Assembly: GCF_900143005.1 (NCBI RefSeq)
Contig: NZ_FRCS01000003.1
Coordinates: 558,001 to 622,000, forward strand
Direction of reading: 5' to 3'
Source of the DNA: Cryptosporangium aurantiacum
GTDB taxonomy: Bacteria; Actinomycetota; Actinomycetes; Mycobacteriales; Cryptosporangiaceae
Length of the DNA: 64,000 nucleotides
Below, one piece after another: positions 28,475-37,007 of this stretch. The notes beneath the pieces were generated by a model that ran no database searches, was not told the DNA's origin, and was given only the letters and a program-made list of their open reading frames with translations. The position numbers were made by a program, and so were the translations under genes. Within the stretch, counting starts at the first letter, position 1. Each line of letters begins with the position of its first letter.

Positions 28475-29277
28475 CCGCCTTGGAGAGCACGGGGCGCATG
28501 CTGCTCTCGACGGGCACCGACTGCTCGGCGTATTCGGCGATCGCTCTCGATCGCCGCGCGCATCAACGGACGGCCGAAGCCGATCTTTCCGCCGTGTGCC
28601 AGTGCATGCGCGCTTCGCCGATCGTCCGGCAGGGTGGTGATCAGCGGTGCTCGTAGCTGGCCGGCGACCTCGTGTGCGCCATAGGGTCCCGACCGCGTGA
28701 CGACGACGCCCAGAGCACGGTCCGAGCCTGTCTGCTCGGTCAGGTGCTTGCGCAGGGCTTCGGCGGCCGGCACCGCGGTCCCTGCGGACAGCAACGTGGG
28801 CTCGACGACCAACAGGACGACGTCGGCACGGGCGATCACCGGCCACGGCGTGTGCGGCGCGACCAGACGTCCGCAGTCCACGAGGACGTCGTACGCACGC
28901 TCGTCACGTTCGATCTGGGCGAAGAGGCCGGCGCACCAGCGCCAGACCGGCGCGACGGTCGCGGCTTGCGCCGGATCGGTCAGCCCAGGGAGCAGTAGCC
29001 GATCCTCTCCCGGTGGGGAGAGGTCGACGAGCTCTCCCCAGAAATCCGTGGGGACGCCAGCGTCGGGCGGAGCCGATCGACGCAGAGCGCTCATCGCTAC
29101 GGGCAGCAATCCGCCGCCCGCGCCGAGCCGACCCTGAAGGTAGCCGGGCAGCACCGATGCTCCGGCGGGGTCACATTCGGCCAGGACGACCGGGGAACTC
29201 CAAGTCAAGGCCAGGGCCAAGGCCATCGTCGTTACCCCCGGTGAGCCCTTGGCAGAGACCAGCGCTATCACGGTCAT
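28471..29277 (-). CDS. MinD/ParA-like (CpaE-type) ATPase
   Basis: 268 residues of the P-loop SIMIBI class. The deviant Walker A reads SAKGSPGVTTMALALA, the first Lys-Gly-x-x-G-V-T-T as in MinD/CpaE, and VLVDCGRL and VLLVVEPTL are the following strands. There is no helix-turn-helix, so it is more like a localisation factor than a plasmid ParA. The ATG overlaps the SAF gene stop by one base (TGATG). In Tad systems the equivalent CpaE/TadZ places the machine in the cell. Confidence 0.85.
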   Translation of the reverse strand: MTVIALVSAKGSPGVTTMALALALTWSSPVVLAECDPAGASVLPGYLQGRLGAGGGLLPVAMSALRRSAPPDAGVPTDFWGELVDLSPPGEDRLLLPGLTDPAQAATVAPVWRWCAGLFAQIERDERAYDVLVDCGRLVAPHTPWPVIARADVVLLVVEPTLLSAGTAVPAAEALRKHLTEQTGSDRALGVVVTRSGPYGAHEVAGQLRAPLITTLPDDRRSAHALAHGGKIGFGRPLMRAAIESDRRIRRAVGARREQHAPRALQGG

Positions 29278-29963
29278 CAGCGCACCGATTTCAATAGGAC
29301 GATGACGCGCCCCGCGGCGGCGACCGTTCCGACGTCGGCGGCTAACTCGGCCTCGACCGCGAAATACACGACCGTCGAGCCATCGGATTGCCGAGGTCTG
29401 CCGCTGGCTACGACCGTGGCGTCCCACTCACCGAGTTGGCCGGCTGTCTGGGTCTTGGCCGCACTCGCCAAAGTCTTGGTGTCGGGCAGCTCGACCAGCG
29501 TCACGCTGTCGCCCGGATAGAGGCGCTCCGCCGGCATGCGTCCGGGTTCGAGTTCGATCCCGACGCGCCGTTGTCCCTCGCCGCCGATCGGTTTGTCGGT
29601 CACCGCGTCGCTGACGAGGAGCTGCCCTCGCAGGAGGGTCACCGTCGCCCGCTGGCCGATGATCGTCGATCGCTCGCCCGCGGACACGAGCGAGAGGTCG
29701 GAAACGTCCGGGACCTGAACGACGGTGAGATCCGCGTTGTCGATCCGAGCGCCAGCCCTTACGTCACGGGCGATTGCTAGAAAATCGTGCGTGTCGGTGA
29801 CCGTGTAGAACGCGGCCGCCGAGAGAACGCCGCCCGTCGTGACGAGGAAGACCGCCAGCGAGAGCAGCCCCTTGCTCACACGGCGGGGTCCGAGCGCACG
29901 CGGGGCCGCGACCGGCCGAAACGCGGGCGCGGCCGGACGGTCGTTCGGGGTGGGCGTGGTCAC
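29277..29963 (-). CDS. SAF domain (CpaB-like) membrane protein
   Basis: 228 residues: a Pro-rich cytoplasmic N-terminus, one membrane segment (about 32-54; LLSLAVFLVTTGGVLSAAAFY), and a SAF domain (ARDVRAGARIDNADLTVVQVP then GQRATVTLLRGQLL). In Tad loci CpaB carries SAF and helps secretin/pilus assembly. Here, without a secretin in a Gram-positive host, it may line the secretion path (inference). It overlaps the upstream secreted-protein gene by ATGA. Confidence 0.85.
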   Translation of the reverse strand: MTTPTPNDRPAAPAFRPVAAPRALGPRRVSKGLLSLAVFLVTTGGVLSAAAFYTVTDTHDFLAIARDVRAGARIDNADLTVVQVPDVSDLSLVSAGERSTIIGQRATVTLLRGQLLVSDAVTDKPIGGEGQRRVGIELEPGRMPAERLYPGDSVTLVELPDTKTLASAAKTQTAGQLGEWDATVVASGRPRQSDGSTVVYFAVEAELAADVGTVAAAGRVIVLLKSVR

Positions 29964-30676
29964 TGGCTCACCACCTGTAGCTCGTCGATTCGGATCTGCG
30001 TTTCGCTCTGCGCTGTCGTCGCGATAACGCCCGTCTCGGCGGTGCCGACGATTTGCCAGACCACGTTCCAGTGAGTGGTTCCGGTGACCGTGTAGACGCC
30101 GTCGGCCTGCGAGCGGCTCGACTTCGTGTAGCGGTGGCCGCAGTCCGGCGACTCCGCGTTCCCGTAGGAGGCGTCGTACGGAGTGCCAGGTCCGTTGCAG
30201 GTAATCACCGTGCCATCACCCAGTTCCCACGTGATAGACGTCGCCTCCGCTCGCACGGTCACCGCGATCCCGGTGACCGCTGTCGTCTGCTCCAGAGGAC
30301 CCCAGGTCTCCGGCGTCACTTCGGTCCACAGCCAGACCGGCAGGCCCACCAGGCCTTGGCCGTCCGTACTCGGGGCGACACCGATCTCCGGACCGCGTAG
30401 CGGCAGGAAGGAGACCGCCTGCTCGGCCGCCTGAGCTGGGGTAAGTGCCACTTGGCCCGGGGCGGCCTGGCCGGCTGCTCCACCCGGCTGAGGTTCGGCA
30501 GCGACTGCCGGTTGATCGGCGGTTCTTCCCGGTACGCGCGGCTTCTCGACGCGACTGATGCACCCTAGATCGGGCGGGCAGGTGGCGGGAGGATCGTCGT
30601 CAGCGTTCGCCGCCTGAGCGGACAGCGTCATGCCTACGGTGCCCGCGAGCAGACAGGCGCCCATCCGGCTCAACAC
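29960..30676 (-). CDS. secreted hypothetical protein of the secretion locus
   Basis: 238 residues with a signal peptide (MLSRMGACLLAGTVGMTLSAQAANA-type, cleavage near residue 25). The mature part has a Pro/Ala linker and a beta-rich domain whose SITWELGDGTVITC and HRYTKSSRS segments resemble a PKD-like Ig fold. It is conserved in style with secreted proteins of actinomycete conjugation loci but has no established role. Its 5' end overlaps the lipoprotein gene by 7 bp. Confidence 0.7.
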   Translation of the reverse strand: MLSRMGACLLAGTVGMTLSAQAANADDDPPATCPPDLGCISRVEKPRVPGRTADQPAVAAEPQPGGAAGQAAPGQVALTPAQAAEQAVSFLPLRGPEIGVAPSTDGQGLVGLPVWLWTEVTPETWGPLEQTTAVTGIAVTVRAEATSITWELGDGTVITCNGPGTPYDASYGNAESPDCGHRYTKSSRSQADGVYTVTGTTHWNVVWQIVGTAETGVIATTAQSETQIRIDELQVVSQ

Positions 30677-31227
30677 GGCGTCGTCCGCTGGGTCGTGGAG
30701 TCAGCGAGGTACCACTTGCCGTTGAGCTGCTTCGCGGATGCGGTGATAACGAACCGCGGAAGCTCGCCAGCCGGCTTGAGGTTTTCCCCCGTCGTCTTGT
30801 CGACCGGCGTGGATTTCGACATATCGAGGCAGATGCGGAGCGCCGCAGTCGGCGGTTTGGTGTCGAGATTGAGCGACGTGACCTGCGCATCCCATGTGGG
30901 TCTACCGCGATAAACAACGTTCAGATCGCGAAGTTTGTCGAGGTCCTTGATGGTCGCGGTTAGCTTGGGATCAACGGAGTACCTCGCGAAGTCTTCGCGT
31001 CGGTAAGTGCCCGAGGTCACCGCATCGGCGAAGGCGTCGTACCAGCCGTCGTAGGCGGCCTTCACCTGCTGCCGTGTAGCGACACCGTCGGTGCTGGCAG
31101 AGGACGCCGTCGATGGCGCGGGAGTCTTCTCGGACTCGCGGTCACACCCAACCTGTGTGCAGGCGATCAGCAGCGCGAGTGACAGAGCAATCCAGCGTGT
31201 GCTCCATCGACGCGGCCGGAGGGTCAT
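30670..31227 (-). CDS. lipoprotein
   Basis: 185 residues with a basic N-terminus, a hydrophobic stretch and a lipobox LIAC (Cys near residue 23), so it is lipid-anchored outside the membrane. The mature domain (QVKAAYDGWYDAFADA to WYLADSTTQ) has the shape of an NTF2/VirB8-like helix-plus-sheet domain. The ATG at 31227 is chosen because AAGGA lies 7 bp upstream; a GTG two codons earlier is possible. It starts the downstream half of the minus operon after a 210-bp gap. Confidence 0.7.
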   Translation of the reverse strand: MTLRPRRWSTRWIALSLALLIACTQVGCDRESEKTPAPSTASSASTDGVATRQQVKAAYDGWYDAFADAVTSGTYRREDFARYSVDPKLTATIKDLDKLRDLNVVYRGRPTWDAQVTSLNLDTKPPTAALRICLDMSKSTPVDKTTGENLKPAGELPRFVITASAKQLNGKWYLADSTTQRTTPC

Positions 31228-31437
31228 CGTCACGTCCTTACCCGGTTTGACGTGAGCATGGGCGCTACGGACCAGCGGGAACGATCATCCGCCGGCGTCT
31301 CCGTGCAAAGTGGACCCGACGATAGCTCACGATCACTGTGAGAAACGAGGGAATTACAGAGAACGCTGAATATTGCGTAACGCGTGAATCGGTAGTCACA
31401 CGTACCAAGCCCCGAGCCGGTTCGGAAACTTGTTCGG
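31228..31437. promoter_or_regulatory. intra-operon gap with inverted repeat
   Basis: 210 bp of lower G/C than its neighbours, between the 502-residue protein and the lipoprotein gene. It holds an inverted repeat CTCAC-N7-GTGAG at 31326-31342 and A/T-rich tracts near 31350-31380, so a second promoter for the lipoprotein-to-LysM genes is plausible. Confidence 0.4.
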
Positions 31438-32946
31438 TCAAGCGCTGCGGCGTCGCGTCCGTGCGGATGTGGAGCTCTCCTTGAAGCGACGTGTTCCCGC
31501 CGATGGAGGCACCGGCAGAAGGGGCGCGTTGAGTGAGCGCTGCGTAAGCGGGAAATCCTCTGCGGTCGGGGCGCGATCGAACCCACCGCCGTCCGCTCTG
31601 AGCCGCGGAACCACGCCAGCGACCAGCGCTCGAAGCGCGGCCCGTAGCGCGAGTTGGACATCTTCGACACGCCCACCAGCGGAATCGGGAGCCCGCCACG
31701 CCAGCGCCGTGCTCGTCGATGCGTCGGGCGAAGGTTCTCGGCGGCTGAACAGATGCCCGGCATCCCGTCCGGCGAAGAGCGAGCCCTCAATCACGCGCGC
31801 GAATCGCAGAACGTGGCGCAGGCCATCCGCGGCAGCACCCTGCCAAGCCGGGCGACTGCGCGGGTTGCTTTGCAACTCTGACAAGACTTCGGACACGCCT
31901 CGCGCCAATGCGACCCCGCCACCATTTCTGTCCGGAGATGCATGAATAGTCGCAACGTGTGTCAGACGGTGATAGCAGGCACGCCACGCGTTGACTGCCT
32001 GCGCACACGGCGCCGCCAGCGAGGGATGCACAACACCCGCCAGGTGTGTGAACCTCGATGCCACGCTGACCGCGATCCTGAGATCTGTAGCGGTCAGCTC
32101 GGACGCGTTCTCGTGCAGCCACCGGCTGTACTCTGCGGCGGCGCGGCTGAGCTCGGATGGCGAACGGGGCGGTTCGACGCGTGGCGACGTATAGACCGTC
32201 ACTTGATCAACGGCGCCGCGGGCAATCGGGCGTAGCCGATCGAGGACCCTCCCTGCGGCGCTCCGTATGCGGGTCCTTCCACGCCTACCCTCGACACCGA
32301 GCGACGAGGTCAGCCAAGCCACTCGCCCCACATCGTCAAGTTCCTCGAACGTCCCGGCAGGCCTGCCCAGGTGGCGCGCGATCCCCCGCGCCAGCCCGGG
32401 CACAATCGCTTCGTGAGCCGCGTAGTACGTGCTGACGGCCATCGCGGCGTCCGCGAGGATGATGCGGGCGTTGTCCCTGCCTCGCAACGCGCGGTACGGC
32501 TCGGGGTCCGCCGATCGCGGAGCGGTGACATGGGAATCCAGCAGGTCCCACGCCGCGCCAACGTAGTCGGACGCTCTGAGCAACGAAGCCACGGCCGGAG
32601 GTCGACTGAATTGGCCGTCCTCGATGGTCAACTCGTGGAGAAATGCGGACACTGATGCTGTCTGCGTGAAGGCACCGATTCGGGCGCGTAGCGCCTCGAT
32701 GTCCGCCAACTCATGGTCGTCGACGCTCGACACGTGATCCTCCCGGTGAGCGAGCGGAGTGGTCGGCGCGATCGCGAACGTCTGCAGGATGCGGACTGCA
32801 CCCCGATTGAGCCGATCGCGGCTGGCTGCAAGGCGCAGCACATCGCGGACCTCAACAAGGTCCGTCTGCTGCCGGAGCGCGGTCGCCATCTCCCGGTGTG
32901 CTCCGCTCAGGAGCTCGCCGTAGGTCACCGGCCCGCTCCTGTTCAC
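31438..32946 (-). CDS. hypothetical protein of the secretion locus (502 aa)
   Basis: I do not recognise a family. The 502 residues are almost entirely predicted helical, Ala/Arg-rich, without signal peptide or membrane segment. The C-terminus is basic (RRFKESSTSARTRRRSA). The GTG start at 32944-32946 overlaps the upstream stop (GTGA), which fixes the start and shows coupling. It may be a cytoplasmic helical scaffold or relaxosome-type accessory protein, but nothing proves it. Confidence 0.7.
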   Translation of the reverse strand: MNRSGPVTYGELLSGAHREMATALRQQTDLVEVRDVLRLAASRDRLNRGAVRILQTFAIAPTTPLAHREDHVSSVDDHELADIEALRARIGAFTQTASVSAFLHELTIEDGQFSRPPAVASLLRASDYVGAAWDLLDSHVTAPRSADPEPYRALRGRDNARIILADAAMAVSTYYAAHEAIVPGLARGIARHLGRPAGTFEELDDVGRVAWLTSSLGVEGRRGRTRIRSAAGRVLDRLRPIARGAVDQVTVYTSPRVEPPRSPSELSRAAAEYSRWLHENASELTATDLRIAVSVASRFTHLAGVVHPSLAAPCAQAVNAWRACYHRLTHVATIHASPDRNGGGVALARGVSEVLSELQSNPRSRPAWQGAAADGLRHVLRFARVIEGSLFAGRDAGHLFSRREPSPDASTSTALAWRAPDSAGGRVEDVQLALRAALRALVAGVVPRLRADGGGFDRAPTAEDFPLTQRSLNAPLLPVPPSAGTRRFKESSTSARTRRRSA

Positions 32947-33377
32947 GGTCGGGCGCCTGAGCCTGCCTCGATCAACCGGAGCAAGCTGCGAGTCGTCACG
33001 GCGGCGCACGCGATCATCGGAGCGTTGTTCGCGCCGAGCATGTAGCGCTGCAAGCCGTCGTAGATGGCAGTCCAAAGAACCTGCAGAGCGGCCCACAACT
33101 CGGGCGTCTCTGGGAAGGGCTCATCCGGAAGCGGAATGGTCAGCGCCTCCCCACCGGGCAGGAAGGCGAGGTCATCGGACACCGCAATGACGGTCTCCGT
33201 GATCGCCATCCAGCGGGCGGCGGCGTCTAAGTCCTCGGGCTCCGCGACGACCGCGGCATAGCGCGTCAGGGCGATGCCGACGCGCGCCGGATCCAGATCC
33301 GCGAAGGGAGCCGCCCGGATGGACTCGGCCGCGGCGTGGACGGCAGCATGCCAATCGTTCAAAGAGTCGGGAAACAT
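32943..33377 (-). CDS. hypothetical helical protein (144 aa)
   Basis: 144 residues, acidic and helical (FPDSLNDWHAAVHAAAESI at the start), no known domain. The ATG at 33377 is favoured over an upstream in-frame start because GGAGGAG lies about 11 bp before it. Its stop is fused to the start of the 502-residue gene (GTGA). It shares the helical, Ala-rich style of its two neighbours and probably acts with them. Confidence 0.6.
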   Translation of the reverse strand: MFPDSLNDWHAAVHAAAESIRAAPFADLDPARVGIALTRYAAVVAEPEDLDAAARWMAITETVIAVSDDLAFLPGGEALTIPLPDEPFPETPELWAALQVLWTAIYDGLQRYMLGANNAPMIACAAVTTRSLLRLIEAGSGARP

Positions 33378-33545
33378 GGAGAGAGGCTCCTCCGATCGCG
33401 GTGAAGGGTTCGCGGCTCTGCTCGGGCCTGTGGACAACCCGAGGACACCGACGCCGACGGACCGTCGTCAGAGCGACGTTGCCGGTGCCGGCGTAGCGGC
33501 AGATATGGCGAACGCCTTAGCGCTCGGCCCCGACCTGCGGCGCGT

Positions 33546-33734
33546 CTAGCGCTTCTTGCCCATACGACGAGGCGACGGCCGCACGATGGCAGATGGTGGG
33601 GCGCCGGGGTTAGCGCACTTGATCGCGTTGAGCAGGTGCTGCTGGGCTTCGAGGACGATGCGGAGTGCGTCAATCTGTGTCTGTATCGCGGACAGCAGAT
33701 CCGATTGGTCGAGGTCTGCGCGATCGGCGTTCAT
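33546..33734 (-). CDS. small coiled-coil protein (62 aa)
   Basis: 62 residues: an N-terminal amphipathic helix (QSDLLSAIQTQIDALRIVLE) able to form a coiled coil, and a basic tail RPSPRRMGKKR. GGAG lies 5 bp before the ATG, and the gene fits the gap and direction of the operon 36 bp after the 221-residue gene, so I accept it. Function unknown. Confidence 0.55.
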   Translation of the reverse strand: MNADRADLDQSDLLSAIQTQIDALRIVLEAQQHLLNAIKCANPGAPPSAIVRPSPRRMGKKR

Positions 33735-33770
33735 AACGCTCCGCTGGGTTGGTTCGGTCCGTGGCTAGCG

Positions 33771-34436
33771 TCAGCGGCCTCGCCGAGGCTTGTTGTCCGG
33801 TGTCCTCGAAGCCGAGGATTGCGTCCGCCGCCGGTCTCGTGGAGTCGATGGAGCAGCCAGAGGACGCGGGGTTGGCGAGACTTCTTGATCCGGGACCACC
33901 GAGAGTCGCCGGCCACCCCCCTTCGGGAAGTAGCTGCGCCTCAACGGGTGCTCCCGCTCGCCGTGGGCGTACTCGAGCATCAATCGCCAGGCGGAGATCG
34001 CGGGCTGCTCGCCCAGCTGACGGAGGTTCGTATAGGCCTGCGCGGTAAGGGGCGGAAGGCGCGACACGGTGAGCGCGGGGAGCTCGCTCACCGTCCGCAC
34101 CACGTCCATGGGGTTGCCGTTCACGAGCGCCACGTTCAGCTTGGCGAGCGGTTCGGTCAGGTTGGCCGGCCACCGAGCCGGAGCCACCGACGCCAGAGCC
34201 TCGGCCCGCGCGGTAACGGCGTCCATCCAAGGCCGGGCCGGCGCGAATATCGCTTTGGCCAAGGGCAGGTACCGGTCGTCGGCGCCGCGGGCCGCCATCA
34301 CCTTCTCGATCTCAGCGAAGGCGGTGGTGTGCGGCACCGGCTTGCCGGGTTCGAATCCGAGTACCGCGAGAATGTGGCCGACCTGCTGATCCAAATGCTG
34401 TTCGATCGCGCGGCGGTCGGCCTCGGCGGGGGTCAT
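33771..34436 (-). CDS. hypothetical protein of the secretion locus (221 aa)
   Basis: 221 residues, no named domain. The start MTPAEADRRAIEQHLDQQVG is chosen at the ATG 34434-34436; the frame is open further up but runs into the peptidase gene. The protein is helical, then ends in a basic, Pro/Ser-rich disordered tail. The 240 bp between it and the peptidase gene holds no supported gene. Confidence 0.6.
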   Translation of the reverse strand: MTPAEADRRAIEQHLDQQVGHILAVLGFEPGKPVPHTTAFAEIEKVMAARGADDRYLPLAKAIFAPARPWMDAVTARAEALASVAPARWPANLTEPLAKLNVALVNGNPMDVVRTVSELPALTVSRLPPLTAQAYTNLRQLGEQPAISAWRLMLEYAHGEREHPLRRSYFPKGGGRRLSVVPDQEVSPTPRPLAAPSTPRDRRRTQSSASRTPDNKPRRGR

Positions 34437-34675
34437 GGCACGAACCCGGCTGGTCGTAGGACGCGCTTCCGATAGCCGGGAGGGCGCCCCGGCGCGCGCG
34501 GAACAGTCACGGCCGCCTGCGTTGGCGCAGTTCGGTGAAGCACCGTCGCCCTCCTCGGCCGATGGGTTGGCCTCAGGGCGCCAGAGCGGGGTTAGCGCGC
34601 TTGCTATCGGAGACGGCATCGATGGTTCTGACCTGCGGCTTGTTCGCCACCGGGACATGTCTGGCGACGAACACT

Positions 34676-35755
34676 TCATGGGCGAAGACGCCTGGCGCGG
34701 AGGTACGGCAAAGGATCGATGGGCTTGCCGTTGCGGCGCACCTCGAAGTGCAGGTGAGCCCCGGTCGAGTTGCCGGTCGACCCAACCCACCCGACCGGTT
34801 GGCCGACCGCCACCGGCTGTCCCTCGCGAACAGCGAGCCCGACCGCGTGGCAGTACCTCGTCGTGATGCCGTCGCCGTGCGCGATGGTGACCGTCCACCC
34901 ACACCCGGCCACGCTCAGGCCACCTGGGCGATCGCAGTATCGGCTCGTGCACCTGGCTTCGACCACTGTCCCTGCCGCAGCCGCAAGGATTGGCGTTCCA
35001 ACTGGCGCGGCAAAGTCCTGCCCGGCATGCATCGATTCCCACCGCGAGCCGAAACCACTCGTCAACCGAAAACGCCGGAGTGGCAACGTCCAGCCGTCGC
35101 TAGGACCGTGCGCCGCGTACCGAGGCAGGCGGGCTCGGATCTGTCCCGGATAGTCGTGCGCCAGCCCCTTCACCGGAACTCCACCAGCCCGGGTGATGCA
35201 CGCGCGCCCGCAGAAGTACGCCGCCCACGCGACATCCATCGGCGCGCCGCGTAGCCGCCCATCGGCGATGCCACGTCGCGCCCAGGCGACGAGGTCGCAC
35301 ATCAACCTGCCCTGAGCGACGATCGCGTCCGGCGGGTCGAGCGCGGACGCCACGCCGTCCTGGTCGGCGTCCGCACCCCAGGCTGCCCAGGTGGCATCAG
35401 TGAATTGGGCGATCCCGCGCGCGGGCACCTCGCCGCTGTCGGCGTAGGCGTCCGGCCTCCACGCGGACTCGAGGTCCAGTTGCGCAGCGATTTGCGCCGA
35501 CCCGATCTCTGGACAGATCGAGCCGGCCCGTAGGACCCACGCGCGGTATGGCGGCGGCACGGGCGCATCGGTTCGCAACGCGCGCCCGTCCGCCGAGGAA
35601 CTGCTCGCAGGCGCCGACGCCGACGGCGACGTGGCGAGCGCCATCAAGCCCAGGGTCAGCGCGAGCACGGTTCCGAGGATGGCGACAACGCCTGCGACGG
35701 CTGATCCGCTGTCAGACGGCTGCCGGGAGGGCAGCGAGTAATAGAGCATCCTCAT
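34676..35755 (-). CDS. lytic transglycosylase / M23 peptidase fusion
   Basis: 359 residues with one N-terminal membrane anchor (about 20-42). An SLT-like lytic transglycosylase domain follows (catalytic Glu in AQLDLESAW, then ARGIAQFTDATW), then a C-terminal M23 metallopeptidase (GFGSRWESMHAGQDF supplies the first His and Asp, HLHFEVR the later His pair). Such two-domain muramidase-endopeptidases are the wall-opening enzymes (VirB1/TcpG type) of Gram-positive conjugation systems. It is the first gene of the minus operon, facing the pilin-like gene. Confidence 0.92.
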   Translation of the reverse strand: MRMLYYSLPSRQPSDSGSAVAGVVAILGTVLALTLGLMALATSPSASAPASSSSADGRALRTDAPVPPPYRAWVLRAGSICPEIGSAQIAAQLDLESAWRPDAYADSGEVPARGIAQFTDATWAAWGADADQDGVASALDPPDAIVAQGRLMCDLVAWARRGIADGRLRGAPMDVAWAAYFCGRACITRAGGVPVKGLAHDYPGQIRARLPRYAAHGPSDGWTLPLRRFRLTSGFGSRWESMHAGQDFAAPVGTPILAAAAGTVVEARCTSRYCDRPGGLSVAGCGWTVTIAHGDGITTRYCHAVGLAVREGQPVAVGQPVGWVGSTGNSTGAHLHFEVRRNGKPIDPLPYLRARRLRP

Positions 35756-35815
35756 GCCCGCCTCCCACGTCCGAGCTCGGACGCCAAGCGAAGGCGCCCG
35801 GGCGAGACGGACGGG

Positions 35816-35845
35816 TTAGCCGGCCACTGGTAAGCGCTCGGCTAA
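35816..35845. promoter_or_regulatory. inverted repeat in the divergent promoter of the secretion cluster
   Basis: TTAGCCG (35816-35822) and CGGCTAA (35839-35845) form a 7-bp inverted repeat with a 16-bp spacer in the 183-bp region between the two divergent operons. It is well placed to be a regulator site controlling both sides. The binding protein is unknown; the XRE-like protein is a candidate. Confidence 0.45.
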
Positions 35846-35938
35846 GTCATGCATCAGGACGTCCGCCATCCGAGGCGGCTCACTGTTCGGCCGGACTGCC
35901 GCCGCCCGCACGAGGGCGGAGACCGAACGGAGGACGTT

Positions 35939-36286
35939 GTGACGCTGCCACTGATAGGGGCGATCGCCGAGCGCACGCCGGACATCGACGCGATGATGCA
36001 CGGCGCTCTGGCCGCGCCGGCTCCGAGCCCGAGTTCGGGCATCCCTGATCCGCCGCCGAGCGAGATTCCTGGGCTCGGGCCCTTGATGGAGAAGTTCATC
36101 GGCTGGGGCAAGTGGGTCGTCCGCGGCGCCGGCGTCATCGGCATTCTGTGGTGCGCCGCAATGATGATCCTGGGCCGACGGAACCGGTCAGCGATGGCCG
36201 TCGAAGGCGCGGTCGGCGTGCCGTGGGTGGTCGGTGGCATGAGCCTTGCCGCCGTCGCGGTCACCCTGGTCGGCAGCGTTTTCTAG
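35939..36286 (+). CDS. small two-TM protein, VirB2/TrbC pilin-like
   Basis: 115 residues with a Pro-rich N-terminus and two hydrophobic helices (about 58-80 and 93-114) separated by a short basic loop GRRNRS, the plan of VirB2/TrbC-type pilins of Gram-positive type IV systems. GTG start with AGGA 5 bp upstream. First gene of the plus operon; the next gene starts 8 bp after its stop. The pilin role is inferred from size, topology and position. Confidence 0.65.
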   Translation: MTLPLIGAIAERTPDIDAMMHGALAAPAPSPSSGIPDPPPSEIPGLGPLMEKFIGWGKWVVRGAGVIGILWCAAMMILGRRNRSAMAVEGAVGVPWVVGGMSLAAVAVTLVGSVF

Positions 36287-36293
36287 CACGCCG

Positions 36294-37007
36294 ATGACGA
36301 GCTTCGATCCGGCCACCGAGGCCCGCCGTCGCACGCGGCGGCTCCTGACCCAGCTCGCCCTACTGCTCGTGCTGGTGGTCGCCGTAGCGTTCGGCGCGGC
36401 CCTGCTCGTTCGGCAGCTCGACGACACAGGTACAAGGCCGGCGTCGTCTACTGCCAGCCGAACTGAGACGCGCGGGGTGGCCATCCCGAGCGAGGTGGTG
36501 TTGGCCGGGGTTCATCTACCGATCTCGCCGGCCGCCGGTCCGCGCGTCGTCCGTAAGGGCCTTGCAGAAGGGTTCGCACACAACGCCGTCGGGGCCGCCT
36601 ACGCAGCTATACATCTGAGTCTGCGCGTCACACCCGAGGTAGGCCCCGGCGTCTACCAGCCGACGTTCGAGGACCAGGTCGTCGGCGAGGACGTCGAGGA
36701 CCTGAAGGCGATCGTCGAAGACGAATACCTTCGTCAGCGCGACGGCACCGGAATTCCCTACGGCCAGCCTGTGGGCGAGGTCAAGGCGACCGCCCGTGGC
36801 TACCGGGTGGATGCAGTTGATGCCCACACTGCGGCGGTCCGGCTGCTCCTCGCGGGCCGGGAGAGCGCCATGCTGACTACCTTCGCGATCCAGCTGCGGT
36901 GGGTCGCCGGCGACTGGGCGCTCGTGGCTCCTCCCGGCGGCGACTGGACACCGATGGTGGCCCGCGTTTACGCCGCCGACGGCTTCACGCCATTCGTGGT
37001 CCCCTGA
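36294..37007 (+). CDS. single-TM VirB8/TcpC-like protein
   Basis: 237 residues: a basic cytoplasmic N-terminus (ARRRTRRLLTQL), one membrane helix (about 17-39), and an extracytoplasmic alpha+beta domain ending in LRWVAGDWALVAPPGGDW, a pattern seen in NTF2-like VirB8/TcpC domains. Its TGA overlaps the ATG of the VirB6-like gene (TGATG). The fold is inferred; no strong sequence signature exists for this family. Confidence 0.65.
   Translation: MTSFDPATEARRRTRRLLTQLALLLVLVVAVAFGAALLVRQLDDTGTRPASSTASRTETRGVAIPSEVVLAGVHLPISPAAGPRVVRKGLAEGFAHNAVGAAYAAIHLSLRVTPEVGPGVYQPTFEDQVVGEDVEDLKAIVEDEYLRQRDGTGIPYGQPVGEVKATARGYRVDAVDAHTAAVRLLLAGRESAMLTTFAIQLRWVAGDWALVAPPGGDWTPMVARVYAADGFTPFVVP

Noticed and set aside
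28471-29277. Reading the MinD-like protein plus the ParB-like protein at 61.9 kb as one plasmid partition system
   Set aside because: They are 33 kb apart in different operons; the MinD-like protein lies in a CpaB-CpaE-CpaF order instead.
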